This document shows, piece after piece, positions 7,801-16,614 of a stretch of DNA of 64,000 bases (position 1 is the stretch's first letter; each line of letters opens with the position of its first letter). Where the stretch lies: IMG/VR virus record IMGVR_UViG_3300023176_007781, positions 27,209 through 91,208 of that record. One strand, given 5' to 3'. Source of the stretch: a virus. The translations under genes and the position numbers were made by a program. The notes under the pieces are model-generated. The model did not search any database. It worked only from the letters and a program-made list of their open reading frames with translations, and was not told where the DNA came from.

Positions 7801-9553
7801 TTTCTATATTTTCTAATTTTTCATCGCTACTTTCTGGTACGAAAAAATCATTTATAAAATCAGTTACAGTATAATCTGACTTTATGCCGTACGCCATTTT
7901 GTATTTGTTACATATTTTTTTAAGATGTGCAATTATCTTTTCTTTATCTTCTTTGCTAACTTGTTCGTTAAGAAAAACAAGGTTAAGAAAGGTAATACAT
8001 CTATCAATATCTTCTGTTCTTAGTGCACTATTTAATTTAAACTTATTGCCAATAATATCTTGTTGAGCATTCCATGGCAAAAATTCTCTAGTTCCAGCAG
8101 CATCATTTTCTATCCTTGTGCCTACACTATTTTTTAACAATGTTGATCTAGAAAAAACGTTTTCATTGATATTAAAACCAGTATTCAATATATCAAGAAT
8201 AATAGCTCTTATTTTTTCACGTGCTATTTCCACACATTTATCATAACTCTCTGGTTTGCAATATGCTAAAAGGGTGCACACATACTCATTATAAAAATGC
8301 ATAAAATCATCATTATTATAACTACCCATATCAAATTCATTATCATTGCTAGCATCAATTTCATGAAAAAAACTAGTTTTTTTAATATTTCTATCATTTA
8401 ACAAGTCAGAAAATATTTTTTCGTCAATTGTCAAATAGTGACCCCTGTTGTTGGTTAACAAATTTAAATTTCTATCTAGCTTAAAACCTTTGTGTGATTT
8501 TAACTTTTCATTACTTTGTAGTTTTGAAAAAGCTTCCTTGATATATTTTCCGTATACACCGCTTTGAATAGGATGTATTGGCCCCTTCATGTGAATAAAT
8601 TTGTCATAATAACTAGCGTTTAACAGAAGTTTAAGTGAGTCAATTGATTCTGTGCCACTTTGATTTGAATAAAATTTCATAAATACATCTGAATTAGTTC
8701 TTGCTTTCTCTATTTCTTTTTTTACTGGGTGTATCAATCGCCCTCGACTATCAGTCAAAGTGTCAACTTTATCAGTAAGTTTTCTTTGTATTGCATTCCA
8801 CTTCGATGACCCAAGAATATCTAATAACCTACTTTCAGTTAAACCAACATTGTCACCATCAACACTAAGACTTCCATTCGTGCCATCTAATAAAGCCTTC
8901 CCATTTCTATAACCAATAGATAAATAATCTTCTGGTCCACTAGCATTATCTTTAATTAAATAAAACAATACTATATCTGCATCTTCTCGAGCTACATAAT
9001 TGTAAAACAAGTTAGACCCATGAATTCTAGCAGTGCACCAAGTTGTTTTTGGGACATATGTCTTCTCATCATACCCCGCTATTACACAACTTGATGCTCG
9101 TGTTATAGGCATGTATACTTGCCAATCATCCACACGCCCAATTATTTCTTCTCTCTGGATTCTAGTATTGTCTACGTCGATTAGTGGTTTTCTATAATCT
9201 AAAAGCTGGATTAAAATTAACATTTCATCAACTGATAATTTCATAAAATCATTTGGGTTTTCCCATGACTTGTTTGGCAAAGAATTATCGACGGCATCTT
9301 TGTATTCACCACCCGATTTGTATTTTGACTTTACACGAGATTCTTTGCGCAAATAATCGTCCAGGACAGAAAAACAATCTTGTATAGGATGCACTTCTGT
9401 ATAAGTGTCTTTAATAAATCTACTATTCAACCAATTAGATGCCTTATTAGGCAATGCATTAATTTCATTAGCGTATTCAGGAAATGCACTAATTAACTTT
9501 TTCTTGTTTTCTAATAATAAAATTATTTTGTATGTTTCGTTTATTAAATTCAT
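4829..9553 (-). CDS. Giant 'WCTAR' paralogue 1, putative packaged or structural protein
   Basis: At 1,574 residues this is one of two tandem giant paralogues. The start at 9553 lies one base after the upstream stop; the nine-codon extension upstream lacks support, and from 9553 the N-terminus aligns with that of its partner (IILLLENKKKLI versus RLLLVENKKNLI). The LLLE at residues 12-15 fits the L-x-E end of the tags. A shared region at about residues 140-300 contains SSCVIAGYDE, then TTWCTARIHGSNLFYNYV (Trp172) and a DYLSIGYRNGKA strand pair. The rest is mostly helical with no recognised enzyme motif. The WCTA box recalls domains seen in other uncharacterised phage proteins. A packaged inner-virion protein is my inference. 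Confidence 0.85.
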   Translation of the reverse strand: MNLINETYKIILLLENKKKLISAFPEYANEINALPNKASNWLNSRFIKDTYTEVHPIQDCFSVLDDYLRKESRVKSKYKSGGEYKDAVDNSLPNKSWENPNDFMKLSVDEMLILIQLLDYRKPLIDVDNTRIQREEIIGRVDDWQVYMPITRASSCVIAGYDEKTYVPKTTWCTARIHGSNLFYNYVAREDADIVLFYLIKDNASGPEDYLSIGYRNGKALLDGTNGSLSVDGDNVGLTESRLLDILGSSKWNAIQRKLTDKVDTLTDSRGRLIHPVKKEIEKARTNSDVFMKFYSNQSGTESIDSLKLLLNASYYDKFIHMKGPIHPIQSGVYGKYIKEAFSKLQSNEKLKSHKGFKLDRNLNLLTNNRGHYLTIDEKIFSDLLNDRNIKKTSFFHEIDASNDNEFDMGSYNNDDFMHFYNEYVCTLLAYCKPESYDKCVEIAREKIRAIILDILNTGFNINENVFSRSTLLKNSVGTRIENDAAGTREFLPWNAQQDIIGNKFKLNSALRTEDIDRCITFLNLVFLNEQVSKEDKEKIIAHLKKICNKYKMAYGIKSDYTVTDFINDFFVPESSDEKLENIESESSLDKNKETVKKLTLKYDKSTKLWDPKDIGPAAIFDGGNAPTEGNYLINIHLGIDPFSSWEQAKKASKNKIYVLTDQPKAYCKDINLSVSLGSLMYFMCKKLDNKPVFAPAEILSFSRKFVKKYEHMLENIFKNKNIDIIINNKYAEDNKHRSFIDERILDDTQLFSADNTSLVQYAHTQVMKSFKRKFDMSNSIAQSSKQVTGDYIKKYFAENEDASVHNFISDHPKIELFNVYNLSAGRKHSLKGNILHDLRLQNVEIEETEENAEFFEERDKSLEKLRNLFKASVDKEHMANWNTVYWGELKELMVKFYKHRMKEEGAEKSFKKTFSKNLNNSAFRILYFENMYNHINASRSFYPRANDGGLNNSGWYFNENKSFLNKYVGILGADAVKDLNIDKKINLYKKPNFNVQEMEEIFEMLDTLSAFGDYSEIKMYASRALIGDTNKDRTYNVFISKIMSSIFHTGTTGGFYSESSFKNLIQFYEKTKSMLGIEKVVRLVNDGQNAEYNDFNDYMLEGIIGIRFINALGYFYQRRTDDPSEIEKTSRIIEAISNFLNHVKSKDRVLYDILTQVFLFTEKIYNQFVKLNHTTFESRFLVLGLVNALAIKPKAVQDFMVHYQHGAKLYANLISYDGKIFYNNLKDYGLYGFKSSGASRMPLFDSNTYLNDGFSMWEYLCGKATITGTETKIRAFESWSTVYGSDEFVDKVNFIDYMYDYKNFYLSNKNMFTEAVPEDFFWAYFKFVGAGAHQEMAKKQPAKWKHFVQDIVDNSKLAKESINIFINYCYHITGYGYILDKYFQYSASLQKDIENPLPYRISNHVEKIYSSIFNNPVEVESFKKQIEYWKHAGIDGHWQNKRHPSDVFAGSFASRYKKMYGAALENFNNAESTEESDTAAPMSVVGRKPTTDKTIELIKPNETINIMNLPFYLFSDAFIILYAFAYKNTQYRSLFLNTVSFDIKETVSAKDLANLVSNSTYTDILIPKIKIKN

Positions 9554-9554
9554 T

Positions 9555-12500
9555 TTAATTTCCACCATCGTGCAAGTCAAATATTTGTTTGATTAATATA
9601 ACCTGGTCATTATGCGTATCGTTAATTTCTGAGCTAGTTTTACTCATGGCAGGTACACCCTTGCTGTTATCTGCATAGTCAAAACCATATTTTTTAACTT
9701 GTTCTAAAAAAGCCTTACCATTGCTAGGCGTAATATTTTTTGTTATCCCCGGGCTACCAGTATTTGATTTATCAAAATATTTCTTTAACAGACAAAGAAG
9801 AAAGTATTCAAAAGGCATATCCAATATGTGCACATCATACATGCTGGTAGTTTTTCCCGGGTAAACTGCTGATAGAAGAGCTTTATAAAGCCTTTCTTTA
9901 CCAATATCGCCCATGTTGTAACCGCGATGCATTTTAACAGCTTTAAACACAAAGTCAATAAAAAACATAGTGTGACTGTCAGAAATTTTAAAATTGCTAG
10001 CAACAACAGGAATATCAGTGTTTTCTTTATTCAACCCAAAATGCCAACATATATAAAGTACTGTGTTTAGAGTTTGATAAAATTTATCATCAAGTCCGCT
10101 TAACATGTGGCCCTTAATTATATCACCACTGTTGTTGAATGTAACATTAGCTCTTTCATTATACATACTAGCAACTTTCGTATAAAATTCTTGTTCATCT
10201 GCAGCAGACATTTCAAGAGGAGGGTATTCATCACCAATATCCTGCACATGTTTATGTATTTTTCCTCTTACTATATGACTGGCAATATCTTGTAAAGTAT
10301 CCGACTTTATTATTTTGAGACCGCCTGAATGATAAACTTTATTATTTATAGTTTTGTACAATTCTTTCCAAGCGTTATAAGCATGTATAACATAAGCAGC
10401 TGGTAATATTTGTGTAAGTAATGTGCTCAGCTTATGAAACGTTACAGACTGAATATCCTTTATAAAATTGTTTTTAGAAACTAGTTCAAGTAATTGTTTT
10501 ATTGCAATTTCAGAAATATTGTGGTTTTCGACATGTATATCTTTATAGCCTATAGTTGATGCTGCGAATATAGCTGTGTTTATAAAACATGTTTTCTTAA
10601 GACCATCTGGCAGGTTTTTTGCGTGCAAGAGTAATGAAAATAAAATCTCAAATTTTTCTTTGCTTTCTTTCATGAAACTGCCGGCTTCAGCTGCATATTT
10701 TAACCGGTGAGAATTTTGGTTTAAACCAGCAGCTTCGTTTCTATCTTCTCCGCTTTCATACATTTTGTGCGTTAATACAAACCCTAATGATTTAGGAAAT
10801 TCTGCGTGGTCTTTAGCTTCCAGTAAAAAATCTAAGTATTTATCAAACACTTCCATAGATTGGTTGATTTCTGATAATGATGTTGCATTATCAAACAAAG
10901 CAAGAATCATATCATTAGTGTATGTTTCATGCCTTGCTCTTGTGTGCACGTCAAAATATGCTTCTACATCAGGATTTTCTTTAATATATTTTATATAAAA
11001 AGTTACTAATTTGTCAATATCAGAAACAGAATAATTTTTATAAATATTATTGACTTTCCCAACCCGGGTTTGATTCATTGCTTCTCTACCATACATAAAG
11101 TGCAATTCACCAATCATGCCTAAAAAATGATGTTCTATACATTTTTTATAAAACTGTTTTGACTTTTCATTCTTTAATTTTGAATAAAAGTTTCTAGATT
11201 TTTCGACCATATTAAAAAAATCATTAGGGTTTGTAATATATTCACCTTCACCGAAAATGTCTGCCAAACAACTTTTAATAATATTAGTGACATGTATTTG
11301 CAAAGGTATATTAAAATGTGACAATATTTCTATTACATTGTAATGCAACATGTTTAAAAAATCAACAGCATCTTCCTGTGCCCAATCCTGAGTGTTTTCG
11401 CCATTGTCAATGGCTTTATAATCTTTTTCAAATTTATCAGTATCTATTCTACCATTTTTAACATAGCATTGCACCATTACCACTTGAGCTGTTTCTGTCT
11501 GTTTTTTCTCTTCGTATTTTTTAATTGATAAATAACTCAATGGTTTTTCATAAAGGCTATCAAAAGCATCTGAACCATCTTTGTGTTTTAAAAACCTTAA
11601 ATTGCTTGTTCTTAAAAATCTTTGGTTGTAAGCACGTGAAATGCATGGGAAATTATGGCTAATTTTAAAACCAAGCAAATCACACATTTCATTTAAATAT
11701 TTCATATGACTTATTAACTTTTCTAAAATTTCATAACGCTTATTTAAATCTAATTCTAATGGCCATCCGCCCTCGTGATAACCTACTTCCTGATTTTCGC
11801 CTCTAGTAAATGGACTAGTAAAATTGTTTCTAGATATAAAGACTGATGATAAATAATTTTCACTGTAGGATCTATTTACTCTTGCAAGAAAATCTCCTTC
11901 TGAGTACGTATCATTAGCTCGATCATGTCTTCCAATATGATTTATTTGTCCTATCTCAAAACTGTAACTTGTTTTAAAACCAGCAGCAACTTCTTTCTTA
12001 AATGTACTTATTTTTTCCGATGCTGTGTTATAATAATTGCCCTGCATTTCATGAATTGGTTTATCATTTGTAACATTCTTGCTAGCAAATTTTTCGAAAA
12101 ACTTATCAAAAATTTTTACTTTTCTGTCCAAATCTAAAGAAACAATTTGCAAATCAATGTTACCTATATTGCTAGAATCAGTATAGTCTGCAGAAACTGG
12201 ATTATAACCCAAACTTTTTTGGAAAGCTTCATGTACATTTTCTGACGTCAGAAAAGATTCTTTTATGTCTTTTCCGCGGGCCACTTCCAACCTTGGACTA
12301 TTTAAATTAATAGGCGGTGCATAATGATTTCTTTCACTATTTATTTGCCAACTTTTAGAATTACCACTAATCGGATTATTCGCAATTAATGGCATTGCAC
12401 TAACGGGAATTGATACAACTTCGACATTAGGGTTTCTAATCAGTGAAAATATTCTAGAATTTATATTACTTATTAATTCATTTATTTTTTTTATGTATTC

Positions 12501-14513
12501 ATTATATAAGTTGTTTTCCTTAACAGCGTGAAGAAACCTAGTCCCGCGACTGCCATGAGCTGCAGGGTCATCATTTAACAAATGGTATATTAAATCGTCA
12601 AAATACACAGAAGTATTTAAAATTGGTACATGGATTAATAATTTTCCGTGTAAAAATAAAACTTTTTTCTTTTTAGAACGAGTATCATTCGACCAGTTGA
12701 AATTGTCAGAAAAATTCATTTGCAACAACGTTGCTGGCATCGAACCTTCTGGCGTAGGCAAAATTTTGCTATTATTTATTTTTTTATATTGATTAATCAA
12801 ATCTAAGTCAGCTTTTCGAATGTTTGGCGCCAAACTCGTAGTCCCTCTACCTTTCGGACTAAATATGCTCTCATCAGCCTTGTAAGAAAACCATTTTATT
12901 TCATCATCTCTACGCTCATCATAATTCTTGCCGAATGTTAACATTCTATCCAACCCATACACTTTCGCAAATGTAGTATTTACCATAGTTTGATTTAAGG
13001 GTTTTTGATTTCCACCGACATGTTTGTTCAGGCTGGTTTGATCTTTAATCGCGGCTGCAAAGTTAATTGGTTTATTAATTTCTTCTAATTTATCTCCCCC
13101 TTCTAAAGCATCATCAACTGCTGCCAATATATGAGCGCGTTTTATGTTTTCTAAATATTCAGCTGCATATAAGTTGTGCACAGCTCTGTTAAGCTTGCCA
13201 TAAGCTACACTGTCACTGCCTACATCACCATTCTTTGAATTAAAGATGTCTGACATTTTATATAAATCAAAAACTGCATCATCACGTGATTTAATAATAT
13301 TATCAATCAGATTAAAAATAAACTGACTTGTAACAATGCTAACAAAAGCATCTTCTTCTGCCTGCTTATCTGTGGGTAAATTAACGCCATAATTTCTTTG
13401 TTTTCTTAAAACTTTTCTAGCAATATCAGAATACATGTTAACAAAAGTGTTATGACTTTTATCCACCGGTGTAGATATTGTATTACGCTGTGTCGGTGGG
13501 TTTTTTGTAACTGCATTAAAATATTTCTTATTGTTAAAAATATCTAGCCTAATTTCATTGGTACAGTCTCCATCTAAAACCATGTTAATAGCATCTTCAG
13601 TTTCACTAGCACTTAAGCCTCGAATAAAATTTTGAAGTTCTTTTCTGTCTGTTCTTGCTAATTTAACTTTTTGTTTAGCAGGGTGCACCAAGTTGCCGTC
13701 TTTGTCTTTCCATCTTTTAGCATCTTCTAATATTTTTGCTTCCACTTTAGACCACGTAGATGCACCAAATATTTTTTTAACTCTTTCAACTGTAAGTCCA
13801 ATGTTGTCTCTATCAACGCTCAGTCCACCATTTTGGCCGTTAAGTCTTACTTTGCCATTATATAATCCAATTGAAAGAAAATCTTCAACGTCTTTTGCAT
13901 CATCTTTTATTACATAATATAAAATAATATCGGCTTCTTCTCTTCCGACGTAATTATAAAAAAGATTTGAGCCATGAATTCTAGCAGTACACCATGTAGT
14001 TTTTGGCATCATTGTCATTTCGTCATATTGAGCTATAACGCAGCTAGATTCGCGCGATAAAGGCACGTATATGTTCCAACCATCGATGTTACCTACTATT
14101 TCATCATTTTGTATTTCTACCGCTTCAATATCAAATGGTGGTTTCTTTCTTTCTCTTAAAACAATCAACATTTCCATTTCGTCAATTGTCAACTTCATTA
14201 TATCCCTAGGGTCGTTCCATTCTTTGTCAGGTAACATGCGATTTACTACATTAACAAATTGTTTATCTCTGAATTTTGCATTAACACTATTTTCTACTTT
14301 ACTATATTTTTGTAGTGTTTCAAAACAATCTTCTATTGGATGTACTTCTTGCACTTTTTTAGAAACAAAGCGCGAGCTTAACCACATTAAATATTTATTT
14401 GGAAGTGTATTAATATCATCTGCATGTTGTGGATACAGCTTTATTAAATTTTTCTTATTTTCAACTAAAAGAAGTCTTTCTATTAATAGTTTTTGCACAT
14501 TCTGATCTAACAT
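9555..14513 (-). CDS. Giant 'WCTAR' paralogue 2, putative packaged or structural protein
   Basis: At 1,652 residues this is the largest product in the window. Its N-terminal 300 residues match the downstream giant gene: a helix ending LLLVE (residue 18), HADDINTLPNK, EVHPIEDCFETL, then SSCVIAQYDE and TTWCTARIHGSNLFYNYV (Trp175). The two diverge further on, and the remainder is long, mostly helical and without a recognised domain. An AGGAG ribosome site lies seven bases before the ATG. A polar stretch at about residues 585-690 and many small predicted segments suggest several domains. The size, the duplication and the L-x-E N-terminus fit a structural or ejected virion protein, but that is inference. 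Confidence 0.85.
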   Translation of the reverse strand: MLDQNVQKLLIERLLLVENKKNLIKLYPQHADDINTLPNKYLMWLSSRFVSKKVQEVHPIEDCFETLQKYSKVENSVNAKFRDKQFVNVVNRMLPDKEWNDPRDIMKLTIDEMEMLIVLRERKKPPFDIEAVEIQNDEIVGNIDGWNIYVPLSRESSCVIAQYDEMTMMPKTTWCTARIHGSNLFYNYVGREEADIILYYVIKDDAKDVEDFLSIGLYNGKVRLNGQNGGLSVDRDNIGLTVERVKKIFGASTWSKVEAKILEDAKRWKDKDGNLVHPAKQKVKLARTDRKELQNFIRGLSASETEDAINMVLDGDCTNEIRLDIFNNKKYFNAVTKNPPTQRNTISTPVDKSHNTFVNMYSDIARKVLRKQRNYGVNLPTDKQAEEDAFVSIVTSQFIFNLIDNIIKSRDDAVFDLYKMSDIFNSKNGDVGSDSVAYGKLNRAVHNLYAAEYLENIKRAHILAAVDDALEGGDKLEEINKPINFAAAIKDQTSLNKHVGGNQKPLNQTMVNTTFAKVYGLDRMLTFGKNYDERRDDEIKWFSYKADESIFSPKGRGTTSLAPNIRKADLDLINQYKKINNSKILPTPEGSMPATLLQMNFSDNFNWSNDTRSKKKKVLFLHGKLLIHVPILNTSVYFDDLIYHLLNDDPAAHGSRGTRFLHAVKENNLYNEYIKKINELISNINSRIFSLIRNPNVEVVSIPVSAMPLIANNPISGNSKSWQINSERNHYAPPINLNSPRLEVARGKDIKESFLTSENVHEAFQKSLGYNPVSADYTDSSNIGNIDLQIVSLDLDRKVKIFDKFFEKFASKNVTNDKPIHEMQGNYYNTASEKISTFKKEVAAGFKTSYSFEIGQINHIGRHDRANDTYSEGDFLARVNRSYSENYLSSVFISRNNFTSPFTRGENQEVGYHEGGWPLELDLNKRYEILEKLISHMKYLNEMCDLLGFKISHNFPCISRAYNQRFLRTSNLRFLKHKDGSDAFDSLYEKPLSYLSIKKYEEKKQTETAQVVMVQCYVKNGRIDTDKFEKDYKAIDNGENTQDWAQEDAVDFLNMLHYNVIEILSHFNIPLQIHVTNIIKSCLADIFGEGEYITNPNDFFNMVEKSRNFYSKLKNEKSKQFYKKCIEHHFLGMIGELHFMYGREAMNQTRVGKVNNIYKNYSVSDIDKLVTFYIKYIKENPDVEAYFDVHTRARHETYTNDMILALFDNATSLSEINQSMEVFDKYLDFLLEAKDHAEFPKSLGFVLTHKMYESGEDRNEAAGLNQNSHRLKYAAEAGSFMKESKEKFEILFSLLLHAKNLPDGLKKTCFINTAIFAASTIGYKDIHVENHNISEIAIKQLLELVSKNNFIKDIQSVTFHKLSTLLTQILPAAYVIHAYNAWKELYKTINNKVYHSGGLKIIKSDTLQDIASHIVRGKIHKHVQDIGDEYPPLEMSAADEQEFYTKVASMYNERANVTFNNSGDIIKGHMLSGLDDKFYQTLNTVLYICWHFGLNKENTDIPVVASNFKISDSHTMFFIDFVFKAVKMHRGYNMGDIGKERLYKALLSAVYPGKTTSMYDVHILDMPFEYFLLCLLKKYFDKSNTGSPGITKNITPSNGKAFLEQVKKYGFDYADNSKGVPAMSKTSSEINDTHNDQVILIKQIFDLHDGGN

Positions 14514-14563
14514 TAACTAGCTCCTAAACTATATTAATTATGACAAAAATTTATTTAATTTGA

Positions 14564-15238
14564 TCATTCTTCATATTTACGAAGTCTAACTTGACCATCT
14601 TTTATAATAACGTACGTGCAGTTGCCAACCCAATCCCCACTGTTTATATACGTTTTTATTTTCTCATTTTTGTCTACCCATATCAACACTTCAGGTACAT
14701 GTGTATGCCCCATAATTAATACATCAATATCTTTATTCCAAGATATTATATCCCAAATCCTAATTAGTTTCCTTTTTTTTAACTTCCAATTAGCATACAA
14801 AGTAGTCAAATCAATTTTAAACAATCTTTCAAATGCGTTTTGCGCAAATGAAACTAGTTGCATTAAATACTCTTTCTTAACTAAACCGGTGTCATACTCA
14901 TCACCATGTACGACTCTATAAACTCTGCCGCAATATTTAAACACGTGTTCTTTCTTAAATTCAACATTCATTAAAGTCGTATTAACAAACGCATGAAAAG
15001 CAACGTCGTGATTACCAACAATATATATAATTTTCTTATCTTGAAGGTTGTGAATATACTCAAACAACTCTCGAGAAAAAGGTGTGAAGCTGGGGTTTCT
15101 TAAAAACTCTACTATATCACCAGCTAATATTAACTCATCAAAATACGTACTTTTTAAAAAGTTAATTAGTTTTTCTTCTTGTGAATACATCGAGCCAACA
15201 TGCGTGTCAGAAACTATCAGCCTGATGTAATCATTCAT
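14564..15238 (-). CDS. Calcineurin-like metallophosphoesterase (LpxH/YfcE type)
   Basis: The 224-residue protein has all the metal-binding blocks of the calcineurin-like phosphoesterases: SDTH at about residues 10-13, AGD at 39-41, GNHD at 76-79, HGD at about 112 and GHTH at 178-181, closing with YINSGDW. These bind two metal ions and support hydrolysis of phosphomono- or diesters. The length and motif spacing are close to UDP-2,3-diacylglucosamine hydrolases, but the substrate cannot be read from sequence. The start is the ATG at 15238, overlapping the previous stop (TGATG). A phage copy might remodel lipid A precursors or cleave a nucleotide. It has no tag or signal peptide, so it is probably cytoplasmic. 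Confidence 0.88.
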   Translation of the reverse strand: MNDYIRLIVSDTHVGSMYSQEEKLINFLKSTYFDELILAGDIVEFLRNPSFTPFSRELFEYIHNLQDKKIIYIVGNHDVAFHAFVNTTLMNVEFKKEHVFKYCGRVYRVVHGDEYDTGLVKKEYLMQLVSFAQNAFERLFKIDLTTLYANWKLKKRKLIRIWDIISWNKDIDVLIMGHTHVPEVLIWVDKNEKIKTYINSGDWVGNCTYVIIKDGQVRLRKYEE

Positions 15239-15492
15239 CAACTCAATCCACTATTAGGAAAAAATGCTGCTAAATAACCAGTGGGACAAGTTTTCTTAAG
15301 TAAACGCCATCCTTTAAAAGGACTAGACAACAATTCCTTTGCTTTAACTGGCACTTTCTCTTCAAACCAAACTTCCAAATGAGTACCACCATCATCAGAA
15401 CGTACAAATACACGATACTCTTCCCCAATAGTGTCTATACAAATATCATGTATTATTTCCTTAACTGTGTCTTCGTTTTTCTTAATCCACAT
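15238..15492 (-). CDS. Small hypothetical protein
   Basis: This 84-residue protein has an acidic-basic N-terminal helix (KKNEDTVKEIIHDI), a strand-rich middle (YRVFVRSDDGGTHLEVWFEE) and a C-terminal KGWRLLKKTCPTGYLAAFF. The pattern suggests a small alpha/beta fold with no recognised family. It overlaps both neighbours by one base and belongs to the same operon as the phosphoesterase. No signal or membrane segment is visible. Confidence 0.65.
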   Translation of the reverse strand: MWIKKNEDTVKEIIHDICIDTIGEEYRVFVRSDDGGTHLEVWFEEKVPVKAKELLSSPFKGWRLLKKTCPTGYLAAFFPNSGLS

Positions 15493-15785
15493 TATAACTC
15501 CATTTCTATAATTTTATCTAACAATACGTGTGTAAAATTGCTTAAATCATTTAAACCAGCTTCATTTATCAGATCACGAATACCTGAAATAAGACTTAAT
15601 TCATATCTTACGTGTTCAAATAACTTATCAAACTCGGAAGTGCCTATAATTTCAGGTCTTATATGGTGTATAGCATAATCAATTATTTTTTTCCCACCCT
15701 GCACATTCTTAACATTTTCTATCATGTTAATTTCATTATGTACTTCCTTTAAAAGTTTTCTAACTAGTTTTTTATTAACTAACAT
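15492..15785 (-). CDS. Small helical protein with a possible loose tag
   Basis: The 97-residue protein is mostly helical and begins LVNKKLVRKLLKE, a basic amphipathic helix ending in L-L-K-E at residue 14. This resembles the B-tag but is less regular, so I count it only as a possible member. The remainder (VHNEINMIENVKNVQGG and on) has no recognised motif. It overlaps the next upstream gene by 11 bases. Confidence 0.65.
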   Translation of the reverse strand: MLVNKKLVRKLLKEVHNEINMIENVKNVQGGKKIIDYAIHHIRPEIIGTSEFDKLFEHVRYELSLISGIRDLINEAGLNDLSNFTHVLLDKIIEMEL

Positions 15786-15993
15786 CTTTACCTCCCAAGC
15801 TGAATATTCTACTTACAGCCAAATCACTTATCCAAAATAATGGCATACCAGGTACGTATATTAAATATGTTACGTAATTCCAATTTGTATCTGCACTAAT
15901 AGTTTTTGTCCTCTGGTCAAGCACTAAACCAATTTTTCTATCTATGTTTTGATTTTTCCACGTGCCACGTAATAATATTATATCCCCAACCAT
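15775..15993 (-). CDS. Small SH3-like protein
   Basis: The 72-residue protein opens MVGDIILLRGTW and continues with IGLVLDQR and a strand pair YLIYVPGMPLFWI, the pattern of small SH3/KOW-like barrels. I start it at the ATG at 15993, because the longer frame from 16017 would need TTG and the VGDI motif sits at the N-terminus in its relatives next door. No clear ribosome site precedes it. It is one of four such genes in a row upstream of the phosphoesterase. Confidence 0.62.
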   Translation of the reverse strand: MVGDIILLRGTWKNQNIDRKIGLVLDQRTKTISADTNWNYVTYLIYVPGMPLFWISDLAVSRIFSLGGKDVS

Positions 15994-16020
15994 GTTAATA
16001 AATATTAACACAGTCAAACA

Positions 16021-16221
16021 TTAATTTAATATTTCAAAAAAACTTCTTGACATAGTTGTGACAGTGTTTTGTATATATACGTAATATACTATGTCATAAT
16101 TTAAAAAATAATCCTTTCTACGACTTATTACAATACCTACACTCCCAGCTGGGATTTTATCTGTTGCTTTGCACGACAAATCTCTATTTGTTACAAATAA
16201 ATCACCTGGTTTTACCATCAT
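16021..16221 (-). CDS. Small SH3-like protein
   Basis: The 66-residue protein has the layout MVKPGDLFVTN, then PAGSVGIVISRR, then YYVYIQNTV, typical of a short SH3-like barrel with a GDL entry and a GIV strand. It overlaps the upstream gene by four bases (ATGA). It probably arose by duplication with its neighbours, although identity between them is low. Function unknown. Confidence 0.65.
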   Translation of the reverse strand: MMVKPGDLFVTNRDLSCKATDKIPAGSVGIVISRRKDYFLNYDIVYYVYIQNTVTTMSRSFFEILN

Positions 16222-16427
16222 TTTACTCCGTACGTAAGCATTGATATTCTAGTTATATCACAATAATAGAATTGCCTAGTTTTACCCAACTGGGGGAAAA
16301 ATATTTCGTATTTTCCGTACGGCATTATTTCAGTTATTAGGCCATAGCCGTGTAACTTGTGAGCTGTAAAATCTTTTTTGCCGTCAGGGGTTATTTTAAC
16401 TAAATCACCAATATAAAAATTATGCAT
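16218..16427 (-). CDS. Small SH3-like protein
   Basis: The 69-residue protein shows FYIGDLVKITPDGK, HGYGLITEIMPYGKYEIFF and a terminal QFYYCDITRI strand, again a small SH3/KOW-like pattern. It lies three bases after the 56-residue gene and overlaps the next one by four. Several such small barrels side by side suggest a duplicated family that binds nucleic acid or protein, but no partner can be named. Confidence 0.65.
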   Translation of the reverse strand: MHNFYIGDLVKITPDGKKDFTAHKLHGYGLITEIMPYGKYEIFFPQLGKTRQFYYCDITRISMLTYGVK

Positions 16428-16429
16428 AT

Positions 16430-16600
16430 TTAATCCGGCAGTTTGTACATGAGTTGTAGGTTAAGATAAAATTCTATTGATATATCATGATCATAATAAA
16501 CGTAGTAACCATATTTATAATGCTTCAAAGGTGGTCGACCAACTACTATTCCTATTCTGTCTTTAGGTAATATTCTAACTAAATCTCCGCTTTCAAACAT
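16430..16600 (-). CDS. 56-residue SH3-like protein
   Basis: An ATG at 16600 opens a frame that starts MFESGDLVRILPKDRIGIVV and ends MYKLPD before a TAA at 16430-16432. The GDLV entry and GIVVG strand match the three genes that follow, so I take it as real despite its size. It is the first gene after the tmRNA on this strand and lies only 14 bases from the tmRNA 3' end. Confidence 0.6.
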   Translation of the reverse strand: MFESGDLVRILPKDRIGIVVGRPPLKHYKYGYYVYYDHDISIEFYLNLQLMYKLPD

Positions 16601-16614
16601 ATTAATCCTTAAAA

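Noticed and set aside
14071-14505. 144-codon open frame on the plus strand
   Set aside because: It lies entirely opposite the N-terminal region of the giant gene, which is shared with its paralogue; the frame is a product of composition.
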